Source of the DNA: Candidatus Aquabacterium excrementipullorum
Lineage (GTDB): Bacteria; Pseudomonadota; Gammaproteobacteria; Burkholderiales; Burkholderiaceae_C
NCBI GenBank assembly: GCA_019112875.1
Contig: DXIO01000125.1
Coordinates: 1-43,506, forward strand
Direction: 5' to 3'
DNA length: 43,506 nucleotides
Numbering within the stretch: position 1 is the first letter of the stretch; each line of letters starts with the position of its first letter. The position numbers and the translations under genes were made by a program. The notes under the pieces are model-generated. The model did not search any database. It was not told the DNA's origin and saw nothing but the letters and a program-made list of their open reading frames with translations. Below, in pieces: positions 36,355 to 43,506 of this stretch.

Positions 36355-37863
36355 ATGGCGCCGGTCCGCGGGTGGTTGAAGGCGCTGTGCCTTGGAAGCT
36401 GGATGCTCATGGCAGGCTGCGGTGGTGGTGGCGCAAACCACACCACCGTCAACGTCGTCTACAAGAAGTGGCAGGGCACGGTACTGACCGACATGGCCCT
36501 TCCGCTCGTGCCGGGCGGTGGCCATGCCCTGGTCGGCGATGCGCCCCAAATCGACTGGCTGAACTTCGTGATCAACAACGCCGTGGTCGATCTGCGGCAG
36601 ACCAGTCTGCAGGGCGGCACCTGGCAGACGGCCTCTCCCGCGCGCATTGCCAGCCTGCATGGTGCCGTTTTCAACGACAGCACCACCATGGCCCGCGCTG
36701 GCGACTGGACCGTCATCGTGGCCCGTGTGGGTGGCGCCTTGTGGGCGCAGTTCCATGGTCCGGGTGTCACCTCGGTCCAGGTGCCGCTGCCTGCGACCAC
36801 CGCTGGCCAGGTGCATGCCGTGGTCGACGCCAGCGGCAAGGCCCGCGTGTTCTGGGGCGACAGCAATGGCACGGTTTCGGTCACACGCGCCATGCATTTC
36901 GACGCGGCCACCTTCGTGGACGACGGCCAGGTCAGCGGCATGCCCATGGACCTGCTGCGCGTGGTGGCGGGCCCGGATGGCAAGGGGTGGCTGCTTTACC
37001 AGTCGGCGGGGGCGCATTACGTGCGCACGGTGGACGCCATCCTGGGCCTGGGCACGGCCCTGCGTGTGGACGATGCCGCCAAGGGCGGAGCGGAACCCCA
37101 CAGGCAGGCCCTGGCCGAGAGCACGACGCGCTTCAGCACCCTGGGCCTTCAGGGCCTGGGTGGCGCTGCCCCCTGCGTGGGCGTGGGTCGCCTTGACGGC
37201 AACACGTGGTCCGGGGTGACGTGTGTCAACACGGATGCCTCTCAAGGGGTGGGCGGCGGTTTCATGGACCTGGCCGTGGAGCCGGGCGGTCGTGCGGTGG
37301 TGGTGTGGAGCGGCGGCGCCGATGACGACGTGCTCTATGGCACGGTGCGCCGCGCCAACGGCACCTGGACGGCCCCGCGCCAACTGGTGGCCGCACCCTC
37401 TGGCGGTGTGCTGTACAGCGTGCAGGCCAAAGTCCACACCGATGGGTCGGCCGTGGTGGTGTTCCGCCAGGCCGGTGGCACGGATCCAGTCTCTGTGCCC
37501 TACGCGGTGATGTTCGATGCCAGCGCCGAGACCTGGGGCAGTGCTGCCCGGATCGACGCCTTCGCAGGCGAATCGGCCCAGGTGAGCGTGGCCTTCAATT
37601 CGCGCGGCGAGCCCGGTGTGCTCAACTTCGCGAAGGCCAATGGCCAGTACCAGGTGCGTTTCGCCACCCGCCGCAATGGCCAGTGGAGCGATGTCGCTCT
37701 GATGGCCGATGTGGCCCTGCCCTCGGTCACCGTGGGCGGCACCACGGTGCCGATCTCCCTGCAACGCCTGATGCCGCAAGGCGAGGGGGGCTGGGTGGCT
37801 TTCTGGGAGCTGAATTCGCTGGTGGGCTACGGCCACCGGCTGGTGGCCGCGTCCTACCAATAG
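36355..37863 (+). CDS. Orphan lipoprotein with propeller-like repeats
   Basis: The 502-residue protein begins with a lipoprotein signal whose lipobox is LMAGC followed by a Gly run, so it is likely anchored in the outer membrane or periplasm. I do not recognise a family. The body repeats short blades with a central Trp and a polar turn: GGALWAQFHG, ANGTWTAPRQLVAA, ASAETWGSAARI, RNGQWSDVALMA, GGWVAFWEL. This is the pattern of a beta-propeller of the kelch or sialidase type. ATG 36355 has AAGGA 5 nt upstream. The blades resemble the WNGSSW region of the partial giant protein in type, not in detail. No catalytic residues are evident. Confidence 0.8.
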   Translation: MAPVRGWLKALCLGSWMLMAGCGGGGANHTTVNVVYKKWQGTVLTDMALPLVPGGGHALVGDAPQIDWLNFVINNAVVDLRQTSLQGGTWQTASPARIASLHGAVFNDSTTMARAGDWTVIVARVGGALWAQFHGPGVTSVQVPLPATTAGQVHAVVDASGKARVFWGDSNGTVSVTRAMHFDAATFVDDGQVSGMPMDLLRVVAGPDGKGWLLYQSAGAHYVRTVDAILGLGTALRVDDAAKGGAEPHRQALAESTTRFSTLGLQGLGGAAPCVGVGRLDGNTWSGVTCVNTDASQGVGGGFMDLAVEPGGRAVVVWSGGADDDVLYGTVRRANGTWTAPRQLVAAPSGGVLYSVQAKVHTDGSAVVVFRQAGGTDPVSVPYAVMFDASAETWGSAARIDAFAGESAQVSVAFNSRGEPGVLNFAKANGQYQVRFATRRNGQWSDVALMADVALPSVTVGGTTVPISLQRLMPQGEGGWVAFWELNSLVGYGHRLVAASYQ

Positions 37864-38029
37864 GGCGCCGACCAGGATGCCTGCCCCCAAGCGGCCTCCG
37901 CCGGTTGGCAGCGCGCGCCATTCGCGTTACAACATCGACCATGGTGCGTGGGCTGCGGTCGACGCGCCTGCCCGTCCTCGGCATTTCAGGGGACGCCGTT
38001 CATCGCCGTCACCCACGCCCGGGGGGCCC

Positions 38030-38497
38030 ATGAAGCTGCAACGCCTGCATGTCACCTGCGCCCAGTGCGGGCAGGATTCCAGTGTGTCCGTCATGCCGGA
38101 TGGCGTCCACGGACAGTTTGTGCTGCGCAGCATTGGTTCGCTGGAAGAAGCGTTCCTCAATGCCGTGCAGGACCCGACCTACGACGAGGTCGAACACCTG
38201 ATCAACCACAGCCGGCGGCTGATCGGCAAGGACAACTGGTTTCGCGCCCACGCCTTGCAGCGCACCTATGGCGAAATCGCCTGCGATCCCGACAGCACCG
38301 GTAGTTTTTTCAACATCGGCAAGTTGCCCAACTGCCCGAAGTGCGGCCATGCCACCCTGCATTCCTGGCGGCCGATGAGCCCGGTGCAGTTCGTCGACCG
38401 GGACATTGCGCCTGTCACCCACCGCGCCTGGCATGCGCTGTCCGAGGCGCAGAAGGCTTTTCGCGTGGACGACGTGCTCGAAGCCCGTGGCTTCTAG
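38030..38497 (+). CDS. Small protein with two CxxC motifs (CpXC-like)
   Basis: The 155-residue protein has an N-terminal CAQCG and a later CPKCG (about residues 103-107), spaced as for one zinc site built from both ends. A helical segment lies between them (SLEEAFLNAVQDPTYDEVEHLI), and the C-terminus is rich in aromatic and charged residues. The overall look is that of CpXC-type domains, whose function is not established. ATG 38030 is preceded by a G-run as a poor ribosome binding site; an in-frame start at 37877 would add a basic, low-complexity leader and was not chosen. Confidence 0.7.
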   Translation: MKLQRLHVTCAQCGQDSSVSVMPDGVHGQFVLRSIGSLEEAFLNAVQDPTYDEVEHLINHSRRLIGKDNWFRAHALQRTYGEIACDPDSTGSFFNIGKLPNCPKCGHATLHSWRPMSPVQFVDRDIAPVTHRAWHALSEAQKAFRVDDVLEARGF

Positions 38498-38547
38498 GCG
38501 GTCGCCGCACGAGGGCTGGGCGGGAACGGCGATTGCCCATTCCCTTT

Positions 38548-38567
38548 CATCGGCAATTCCGCCGATG
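38548..38567 (+). promoter_or_regulatory. Inverted repeat upstream of the Gln/Asn-rich gene
   Basis: CATCGGC-AATTCC-GCCGATG is a perfect 7-bp inverted repeat 26 bases before the small gene at 38594. It could be an operator, a leader hairpin, or the end of the preceding transcript. Confidence 0.4.
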
Positions 38568-38593
38568 CTTTCACCTGACACTGGAGAAACATC

Positions 38594-38824
38594 ATGACCC
38601 AGCAAAATCAGAACCAGAGCAAGCAGAACCAGCAACAGCAGGATGCTGGCAACCAACAGCAACCGAACGCCGGCAACCAGAGCAAGCAGTCCGGTCAGCA
38701 AGAGCAAAGCGGTCGCCAGAGCGGCCAGCAGGGCAGCAACCAGCAAGGCAGCAACCAGGCCAGCAACCAAGGCAGCAGCAGCCAGCAGGGCAGCAACCAG
38801 AACAAGTCGCAGCAACAACGCTGA
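38594..38824 (+). CDS. Gln/Asn/Ser-rich low-complexity small protein
   Basis: The 76-residue product consists almost wholly of Gln, Asn, Ser, Gly and a few Lys, Ala, Arg and Glu. It begins MTQQNQNQSKQNQQQQDAG and has repeated QGSNQ units. It has no hydrophobic residue beyond the initiator except isolated Ala and Pro, so it should be disordered and cytoplasmic. ATG 38594 has GGAG 7 nt upstream, and a strong terminator follows 54 bases later, making a clean single-gene unit. The composition is that of prion-like or hydrophilin-type stress proteins. I do not recognise a family, and the function is unknown. Confidence 0.75.
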   Translation: MTQQNQNQSKQNQQQQDAGNQQQPNAGNQSKQSGQQEQSGRQSGQQGSNQQGSNQASNQGSSSQQGSNQNKSQQQR

Positions 38825-38877
38825 CGATGCCGCGCCGATGCCTTGACGCATCGAGGCATTGAGACGCGGATGTTCGC

Positions 38878-38916
38878 GCGGGCCCGGGCCGTGATGGTCC
38901 GGGCCCGCCATTTTTT
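38878..38916 (+). terminator. Strong Rho-independent terminator
   Basis: A 13-bp stem (38878-38890 with 38896-38908, one G-U pair) around a GTGAT loop is followed by CA and TTTTTT. It ends the Gln/Asn-rich gene transcript. Confidence 0.88.
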
Positions 38917-39036
38917 GAGCCCGAAGCCGCCCTTCCGCTCTGATAGCATGCCCATATCGGGAATGCAGCCTCCCGGCCTGAAAAGACAGACGGTGTCCCG
39001 TCCAAGCGCTGGAAACCTCGTACCGGAGTTTTGTCC

Positions 39037-40416
39037 GTGGACACCGTATTGCCTGCTGCCGCTCCGTCGGCTATCGACACCCTTCCCGCGCCCCAACCCG
39101 TTTCACTGGGCCACGCCCTGCGCTTCTGGCTCAAACTGGGCTTCATCAGCTTCGGCGGACCCGCCGGCCAGATCGCCATCATGCACACCGAACTGGTGGA
39201 GCGCCGACGCTGGATCAGCGAAAAGCGCTTTCTGCATGCCCTGAACTACTGCATGGTGCTGCCCGGCCCGGAAGCGCAGCAACTGGCCACCTACATCGGC
39301 TGGCTGATGCACCGTACCTGGGGCGGGCTCGCGGCCGGAGCGCTGTTCGTGCTGCCCTCGCTGTTCATTCTGATCGCGCTGTCGTGGATCTACCTGCGTT
39401 TCGGGCAGGTGCCTGTCGTGGCTGGCATCTTCTACGGCATCAAGCCGGCCGTGGCGGCGCTGGTGCTGCATGCGGCCCACCGCATCGGCACCCGTGCGCT
39501 CAAGAACCGATGGCTGTGGGGCATCGCCGCGGCGGCCTTTCTGGCCATCTTCGCCTTGAAGCTGCCGTTTCCGCTCATCGTGCTGGCAGCCGCGCTGATC
39601 GGCACCGTGGGCGGGCGCCTGGCGCCGGCCGTGTTCACGCAAGGAGGCGGCCATGGCGCCGCGGCGCGGCGCTCGGGCCCGGCGCTGATCGACGATGACA
39701 CACCAACGCCCGACCACGCCCGCTTCTCGCGCGCGGGGCTGGTGCGCGTGCTGGCCTGGGGGCTGGGCCTGTGGGGGACCGCCCTGGGCGGGCTGGTGGC
39801 CTGGCAGGGCTGGAAGGCCACGCTGGCACAGATGGGCTGGTTCTTCACCAAGGCGGCGTTGCTGACCTTCGGCGGGGCCTACGCGGTGCTGCCCTATGTC
39901 TTCCAGGGCGCGGTCGAGCAACAGCACTGGCTCTCTGCCACGCAGATGATGGATGGCCTGGCCCTGGGCGAGACCACGCCCGGCCCGCTGATCATGGTGG
40001 TGGCCTTCGTCGGCTTTGTCGGTGGGTGGACGCACCAGGTGCTCGGGCCTGACGCGCTGTTCGCGGGGGCGGCGCTGGCTGCCTCGGTGGTGACCTTCTT
40101 CACCTTCCTGCCGTCCTTCGTGTTCATCCTGGCGGGCGGGCCGGCGATCGAGGCCACCCACGGCCGGCTGGGCTTCACCGCCCCCTTGACGGCCGTCACC
40201 GCGGCGGTGGTGGGCGTGATCCTCAACCTGGCGCTGTTCTTCACGTACCACGTGCTGTGGCCGCAAGGCTTCGGCGCACGCCCGGACCTCGTGTCGGCGG
40301 CCATCGCCGCGCTGGCGACGGTGGCCTTGTTCCGCTTCAAGGTGGGCGTTCTGCCGCTGTTGGCGGGCTGTGCCGCGGCAGGTCTGGCCGCGACGCTGAT
40401 CACAGCTTGGCGTTGA
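39037..40416 (+). CDS. chrA: Chromate transporter ChrA
   Basis: The 459-residue inner membrane protein of the CHR family is the long, two-domain type made of two homologous halves. The first half starts FWLKLGFISFGGPAGQIAIMH with NYCMVLPGPEAQQLATYIGW. The second has FFTKAALLTFGGAYAVLPYV, MMDGLALGETTPGPLIMVVAFVG and a further helical bundle. CHR proteins export chromate driven by the proton gradient. I use GTG 39037 (GGAG 8 nt upstream); a TTG at 39031 would leave only 2 nt. No chrB regulator is in the window. Its 3' end overlaps the convergent receptor gene by 17 bases. Confidence 0.9.
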   Translation: MDTVLPAAAPSAIDTLPAPQPVSLGHALRFWLKLGFISFGGPAGQIAIMHTELVERRRWISEKRFLHALNYCMVLPGPEAQQLATYIGWLMHRTWGGLAAGALFVLPSLFILIALSWIYLRFGQVPVVAGIFYGIKPAVAALVLHAAHRIGTRALKNRWLWGIAAAAFLAIFALKLPFPLIVLAAALIGTVGGRLAPAVFTQGGGHGAAARRSGPALIDDDTPTPDHARFSRAGLVRVLAWGLGLWGTALGGLVAWQGWKATLAQMGWFFTKAALLTFGGAYAVLPYVFQGAVEQQHWLSATQMMDGLALGETTPGPLIMVVAFVGFVGGWTHQVLGPDALFAGAALAASVVTFFTFLPSFVFILAGGPAIEATHGRLGFTAPLTAVTAAVVGVILNLALFFTYHVLWPQGFGARPDLVSAAIAALATVALFRFKVGVLPLLAGCAAAGLAATLITAWR

Positions 40417-43249
40417 ACACCAGGCCGATCCAGCGCGGCGTGGCGTCGATCGAGCCGGTGCTGAAGCCGTAGTTGCGAGCCCATTCATTGGTCAGGTTCT
40501 TGACCAGGAAGGTGACGTCCCAGGCGCGGTTGCGCTGGCCGATGCCCACGCCCAGATCGGTCAGTTGGTAGGAATTCACCCACCCGTACTGGGACAGCGT
40601 CACATCGGTGTTGTAGCCGCCGATGTAGGCGTGGTTGAGGTCGGTGTGGAACTCGTACAGGCCGAGCACGGGCAAGCGGTATTCGACACCGATGTTGGCC
40701 GTGAACTTCGAGGCGCCGGGCAGTGTGCGGCCGCTGATGTCCTGGAACGGGGCCGCACCGGTGTAGTTGTTCTCGGCCGGCTGCGGTGAGTTCGGGAAGG
40801 ACTTGTAGCGCGCGTCGTTGTAGGCGGCGGCGAAGCGCAGCGTGGTGTGCTGGATGCCGGTGTAGTAGCCGTCGATCTCCAGGCCCTTGACCTGCACCTT
40901 GGGCGCGTTGCCGGTCAGCGAGGTGTAGTAGATCGTGCCGTCGTTGTTGAAGCCCGTGGTGAACTCGTCGACCACCTGCGCGCTCTGCTGGTAATCCTTG
41001 ATGTTGGACAGGAAGATGTCGGCGTTCAGCGTCAGCGTGCGCTCCAGCAGCGAGGCCTTCAGTCCGAGTTCGAAGTTGTTGGTCTTCTCCGGCTTGGCGT
41101 TGGCCGAGAACCCGTTGACGAACTGGGCCACGGGGGCCTTCTCGCCGTACTGGTAGGTGGCGTAGGTCGTCAGGTTGTCGTTGATCTTGTAGCTCGGGCT
41201 GATGTTGAAGGTCACCTGCGTCTGGCGGATGTCCTCGGCGCTCTGCTGGTCGTACAGCAGGCCCAGTTGCGACTTGCGCAAGGCTTGCGCGTCCACCAGC
41301 TGGCGCTTCTGGGCGGCGCTCAAGCCGGCCCAGGTGGACACACCGAAGTATTTCTGCGCGGCCGCATTGGCCTGGATATTCGCCTGGGCCAGGCGTGCGC
41401 CACTGGTCGTGTCGGTGGTCAGGGCCGCGCTGTTGGCGGCCACGGCCGTGGCACCGGCCGTGCCGGCCGCCACCACGCGGCCATCCAGCACGTACACGGT
41501 GCTGCTGGTGGCGTTGTAGTACGAGTCGAAGCCCCCCAGCGCCACACCCGCCGTGCTGATCGACGGGTTCAGCTCAGGCGCCTTGCCGTTGTCCTCGATG
41601 CGCGCGAAGTTGCTGGCCTTGCGGTTCTCGCGGGTCACGCGGGCCCCGGTGGTGATCGTCCAGGGGCCGCCCACGCGCCAGTTGGCCTGGCCGTAGACGG
41701 CGGGGCTGAAGTTGTTGGTCACCGCGATGCCGATCTTGCGGGTCTGGTCCAGCGAGTTGGCCAACAGCTGGCGGCCTGCCCCGTCGGCATCCAGCCGCGA
41801 ATACTGGCCCGCGTTGGCGAACCAGGCGCCAGCGTCCGATCCCCAGCCAGACTTGGAATCCACCTCGTGCTTGTTCTTGATCAGGTAGATGCCGGTCTGG
41901 TAGTCCACGTCGCCACCCTGTGCGGAGGCAAGGCGGAACTCCTGCGTGTACTGCTTGTAGCGCACGCCGCCACCGCCCTGGGTGGAGATGTCGAAGGGCG
42001 TGCCTTCGTCGTTGCGAGCGTCGAAGTACAGGCTCTGCCAGGCGGTGATGGAGCTGAAGGTGTGGCTGCCCAGGTCCCAGGTCAGGTTGGCCGACAGACC
42101 GCGTGTGCCGGTGTACAGGGCGCGCTGCTCGTCGTTGTTCTGCGTGCCGGTGGCGTAGTTCAGGTAGCTGTCGTTGTAGTTGTAGCTGCCCAGCTGCGTG
42201 AACCAGCGGCGGCCGAGCCGGGTCTGCGCATCGTTGGCCAGGTTGTTGGGCGAGCCATTCGAGTAGGTCGGCAGCGGCGCGTGCCGGAAGGTCAGGCCGT
42301 TGTCGTTCTGCCAGGTGCGCGGGTCGATGTTGGCGATCACCCGCGCACTGAAGTTGGAACTCGGCGTGAGCAGGAACTGCACCTTGCCGGAGATCTTGTT
42401 GCGGTCGTTGTAGGTGCTGTCACCGTCGTTGTAGAGATTCTTGAAGGCGCCTTCCTGCTTGCTGACGTAGAACGTGCCGCGCCAGGCCAGCAGATCCTCG
42501 ATCAGCGGCCCGGTGATGGCAGCCGAGCCGAACACCGCGTCACGCTGGCCGAAACGCAGCGACACATCGGTGCTGGGCGTGAAGGAGGGCGCCTTGGTGG
42601 TGAGGTAAACGCCCCCGATGCTGGCGTTCTTGCCGCCCTGCGTGCCCACGGGGCCGCGCACCACCTGCACCGAATCGATGTCCACGAACTCGGCCGTGGA
42701 CAGCCCCGCGTAGCCATAGCTCACGCCATCGACGCTGATGCCGACGTTCGGATCCTGCGCCTCTGACGAGCCCTTGCGGCCGATGCCTCGAATCGACAGG
42801 TCCGAGCTGCGCGCGTTGCTGCTGTTGTTGCGGGTGATGTTGGCGGCGCGGCGGGTGATGTCACGCATGGAGTCGGCGCCCAGGCGTTGCAGTTCGGCCC
42901 CGCTGACGACCGAGACCGAGGTGGGCACCTCCTTGAGCTCCGCCAGACGATTGCGCGAGCGCACCACCACGGTTTCCAGCGAGGTTTCGCTGGACGGCGT
43001 CGTCGTCGGCGGGGTCACGGTTTCTGGCGTCGTGGCTGGCGGAGCCGCTGCGGGATCGGGCGCCGCGGCGGGCTGGCCTGCGCCCAGGGCCTGCTTCAGG
43101 CGGGTGATCTCTTGTTGGGCACGCTCCAGCGCCTGTTTGAGTTCTTCGGTGGTGGGTTCGGCCGCCTGGGCGGTGTTGATGCCGAAAACGCCGCCAGCGG
43201 CCATCAGCAGAATCAAGGGAGACAGGCGGAAATAAGCCGTGCCGTGCAT
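40400..43249 (-). CDS. TonB-dependent outer membrane receptor with coiled-coil N-terminal extension
   Basis: The 949-residue receptor imports a ligand across the outer membrane using TonB energy. A signal peptide (about 1-30, NTAQAA) is followed by a coiled-coil heptad segment (TEELKQALERAQQEITRLKQ), a Pro/Ala/Thr linker (about 57-88) and a TonB-box-like ETVVVRS (about 92). The plug has LSIRGIGRKGSSEAQDPN, DGVSYGYAG and VVRGPVGTQGGKNASIGGV; the 22-strand barrel includes GEKAPVAQF and ends TPRWIGLVFNAKL. The last residue is Leu, not the usual Phe. Ligand unknown; the closest general look is that of receptors for plant- or aromatic-derived compounds. ATG 43249 has a weak GGGG site upstream. Confidence 0.92.
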   Translation of the reverse strand: MHGTAYFRLSPLILLMAAGGVFGINTAQAAEPTTEELKQALERAQQEITRLKQALGAGQPAAAPDPAAAPPATTPETVTPPTTTPSSETSLETVVVRSRNRLAELKEVPTSVSVVSGAELQRLGADSMRDITRRAANITRNNSSNARSSDLSIRGIGRKGSSEAQDPNVGISVDGVSYGYAGLSTAEFVDIDSVQVVRGPVGTQGGKNASIGGVYLTTKAPSFTPSTDVSLRFGQRDAVFGSAAITGPLIEDLLAWRGTFYVSKQEGAFKNLYNDGDSTYNDRNKISGKVQFLLTPSSNFSARVIANIDPRTWQNDNGLTFRHAPLPTYSNGSPNNLANDAQTRLGRRWFTQLGSYNYNDSYLNYATGTQNNDEQRALYTGTRGLSANLTWDLGSHTFSSITAWQSLYFDARNDEGTPFDISTQGGGGVRYKQYTQEFRLASAQGGDVDYQTGIYLIKNKHEVDSKSGWGSDAGAWFANAGQYSRLDADGAGRQLLANSLDQTRKIGIAVTNNFSPAVYGQANWRVGGPWTITTGARVTRENRKASNFARIEDNGKAPELNPSISTAGVALGGFDSYYNATSSTVYVLDGRVVAAGTAGATAVAANSAALTTDTTSGARLAQANIQANAAAQKYFGVSTWAGLSAAQKRQLVDAQALRKSQLGLLYDQQSAEDIRQTQVTFNISPSYKINDNLTTYATYQYGEKAPVAQFVNGFSANAKPEKTNNFELGLKASLLERTLTLNADIFLSNIKDYQQSAQVVDEFTTGFNNDGTIYYTSLTGNAPKVQVKGLEIDGYYTGIQHTTLRFAAAYNDARYKSFPNSPQPAENNYTGAAPFQDISGRTLPGASKFTANIGVEYRLPVLGLYEFHTDLNHAYIGGYNTDVTLSQYGWVNSYQLTDLGVGIGQRNRAWDVTFLVKNLTNEWARNYGFSTGSIDATPRWIGLVFNAKL

Positions 43250-43506
43250 GTTGGAGACCCCTGCAAAGGAAGTTTGGACCGGGGCGCTTAGTCAACTTCC
43301 ATGCCGTTCTGAATGAATTCGCGGCTGGCGGGTATTAGGTTTTGATCAAACCAAGGATGAAGGTCTGGCCAATGGATTTCTTATATAGGGGCCCCTGTTG
43401 AGAATCGACGCAAGTTGATGATTCATAAGGTATTGTGAAAAATATTGACATGCACTTGGAGAGCGCCTTGTTTCTTTCGTGACATCAGAAGCGTTTTATG
43501 GAAGTC
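43250..43506. other. AT-rich upstream region of the receptor gene
   Basis: These 257 bases are clearly richer in A+T than the rest of the window. On the minus strand a TATATAAG lies next to a 10-base palindrome AGGGGCCCCT (43387-43396), a possible -10 element with an overlapping operator. A palindrome TTTGATCAAA is at 43341-43350. On the plus strand TTGACA at 43445-43450 is a perfect -35 match, and an ATG at 43498 could start a rightward gene beyond the edge. None is confirmed. Confidence 0.35.

Noticed and set aside
35590..37890. Minus-strand 766-codon open frame
   Set aside because: It is antisense to the DUF1810, SMR remnant and lipoprotein genes, each of which has better start signals and motifs.
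43498..43506. Start of a rightward gene at the right edge
   Set aside because: Only three codons are visible after the ATG and the ribosome binding site is poor, so it is mentioned only in the upstream-region entry.

Overview
The window is GC-rich (roughly two-thirds G+C) and reads as a chromosomal segment of a Burkholderiales betaproteobacterium, plausibly of the Aquabacterium/Ideonella/Rubrivivax-Leptothrix group. This rests on protein character and gene context (ybhP-clsB-ybhN, a GcdH/PimCD-type operon, a giant LEPR-XLL/DUF4347 protein pair), not on a search. No rRNA, tRNA, CRISPR array or intact insertion sequence was recognised. No gene-free stretch exceeds about 260 bases.

Layout. (1) 1-15150, minus strand: two tandem giant surface-type genes, each with an LEPR-XLL N-terminus and a DUF4347 domain. 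The first in coordinate order runs off the left edge (GTG start at 5569). The second encodes 2845 residues with thirteen 106-residue cadherin-like repeats. A small glycine-zipper envelope protein lies upstream. (2) 15326-19590: housekeeping genes argG (with histone-H1-like tails), ppnP, murB and yajQ, plus an exported retropepsin-like protease. (3) 19842-24743: a four-gene catabolic operon (thiolase, glutaryl-CoA dehydrogenase, two PimC/PimD-like acyl-CoA dehydrogenases). It fits beta-oxidation of pimeloyl-CoA-type dicarboxylates down to glutaryl-CoA and crotonyl-CoA. Two copies of a palindromic operator-like site precede it. (4) 24818-29519: a metallo-beta-lactamase-fold hydrolase, an RsuA-type pseudouridine synthase, a secreted type-B carboxylesterase behind a CRP-like site, and an exported purine-nucleoside-permease-family protein. 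(5) 29529-35377, minus strand: ybhP-clsB-ybhN joined by 4-nt overlaps (cardiolipin and membrane lipid functions). About 80 bases downstream are two paralogous membrane diguanylate cyclases, also joined by a 4-nt overlap. (6) 35595-38824: small accessory genes, namely a DUF1810 protein, the last 29 codons of an SMR multidrug transporter gene, an orphan lipoprotein, a two-CxxC protein and a 76-residue Gln/Asn/Ser-rich protein. (7) 39037-43249: a ChrA-type chromate transporter converging on, and overlapping by 17 bases, a TonB-dependent receptor with a coiled-coil, proline-rich N-terminal extension.

The least explained parts are the tandem LEPR-XLL/DUF4347 pair, the shared membrane region of the two cyclases, the Gln/Asn-rich small protein and the double operator in front of the dicarboxylate operon. 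Domain names come from recognising motifs by eye; none was confirmed by a search.
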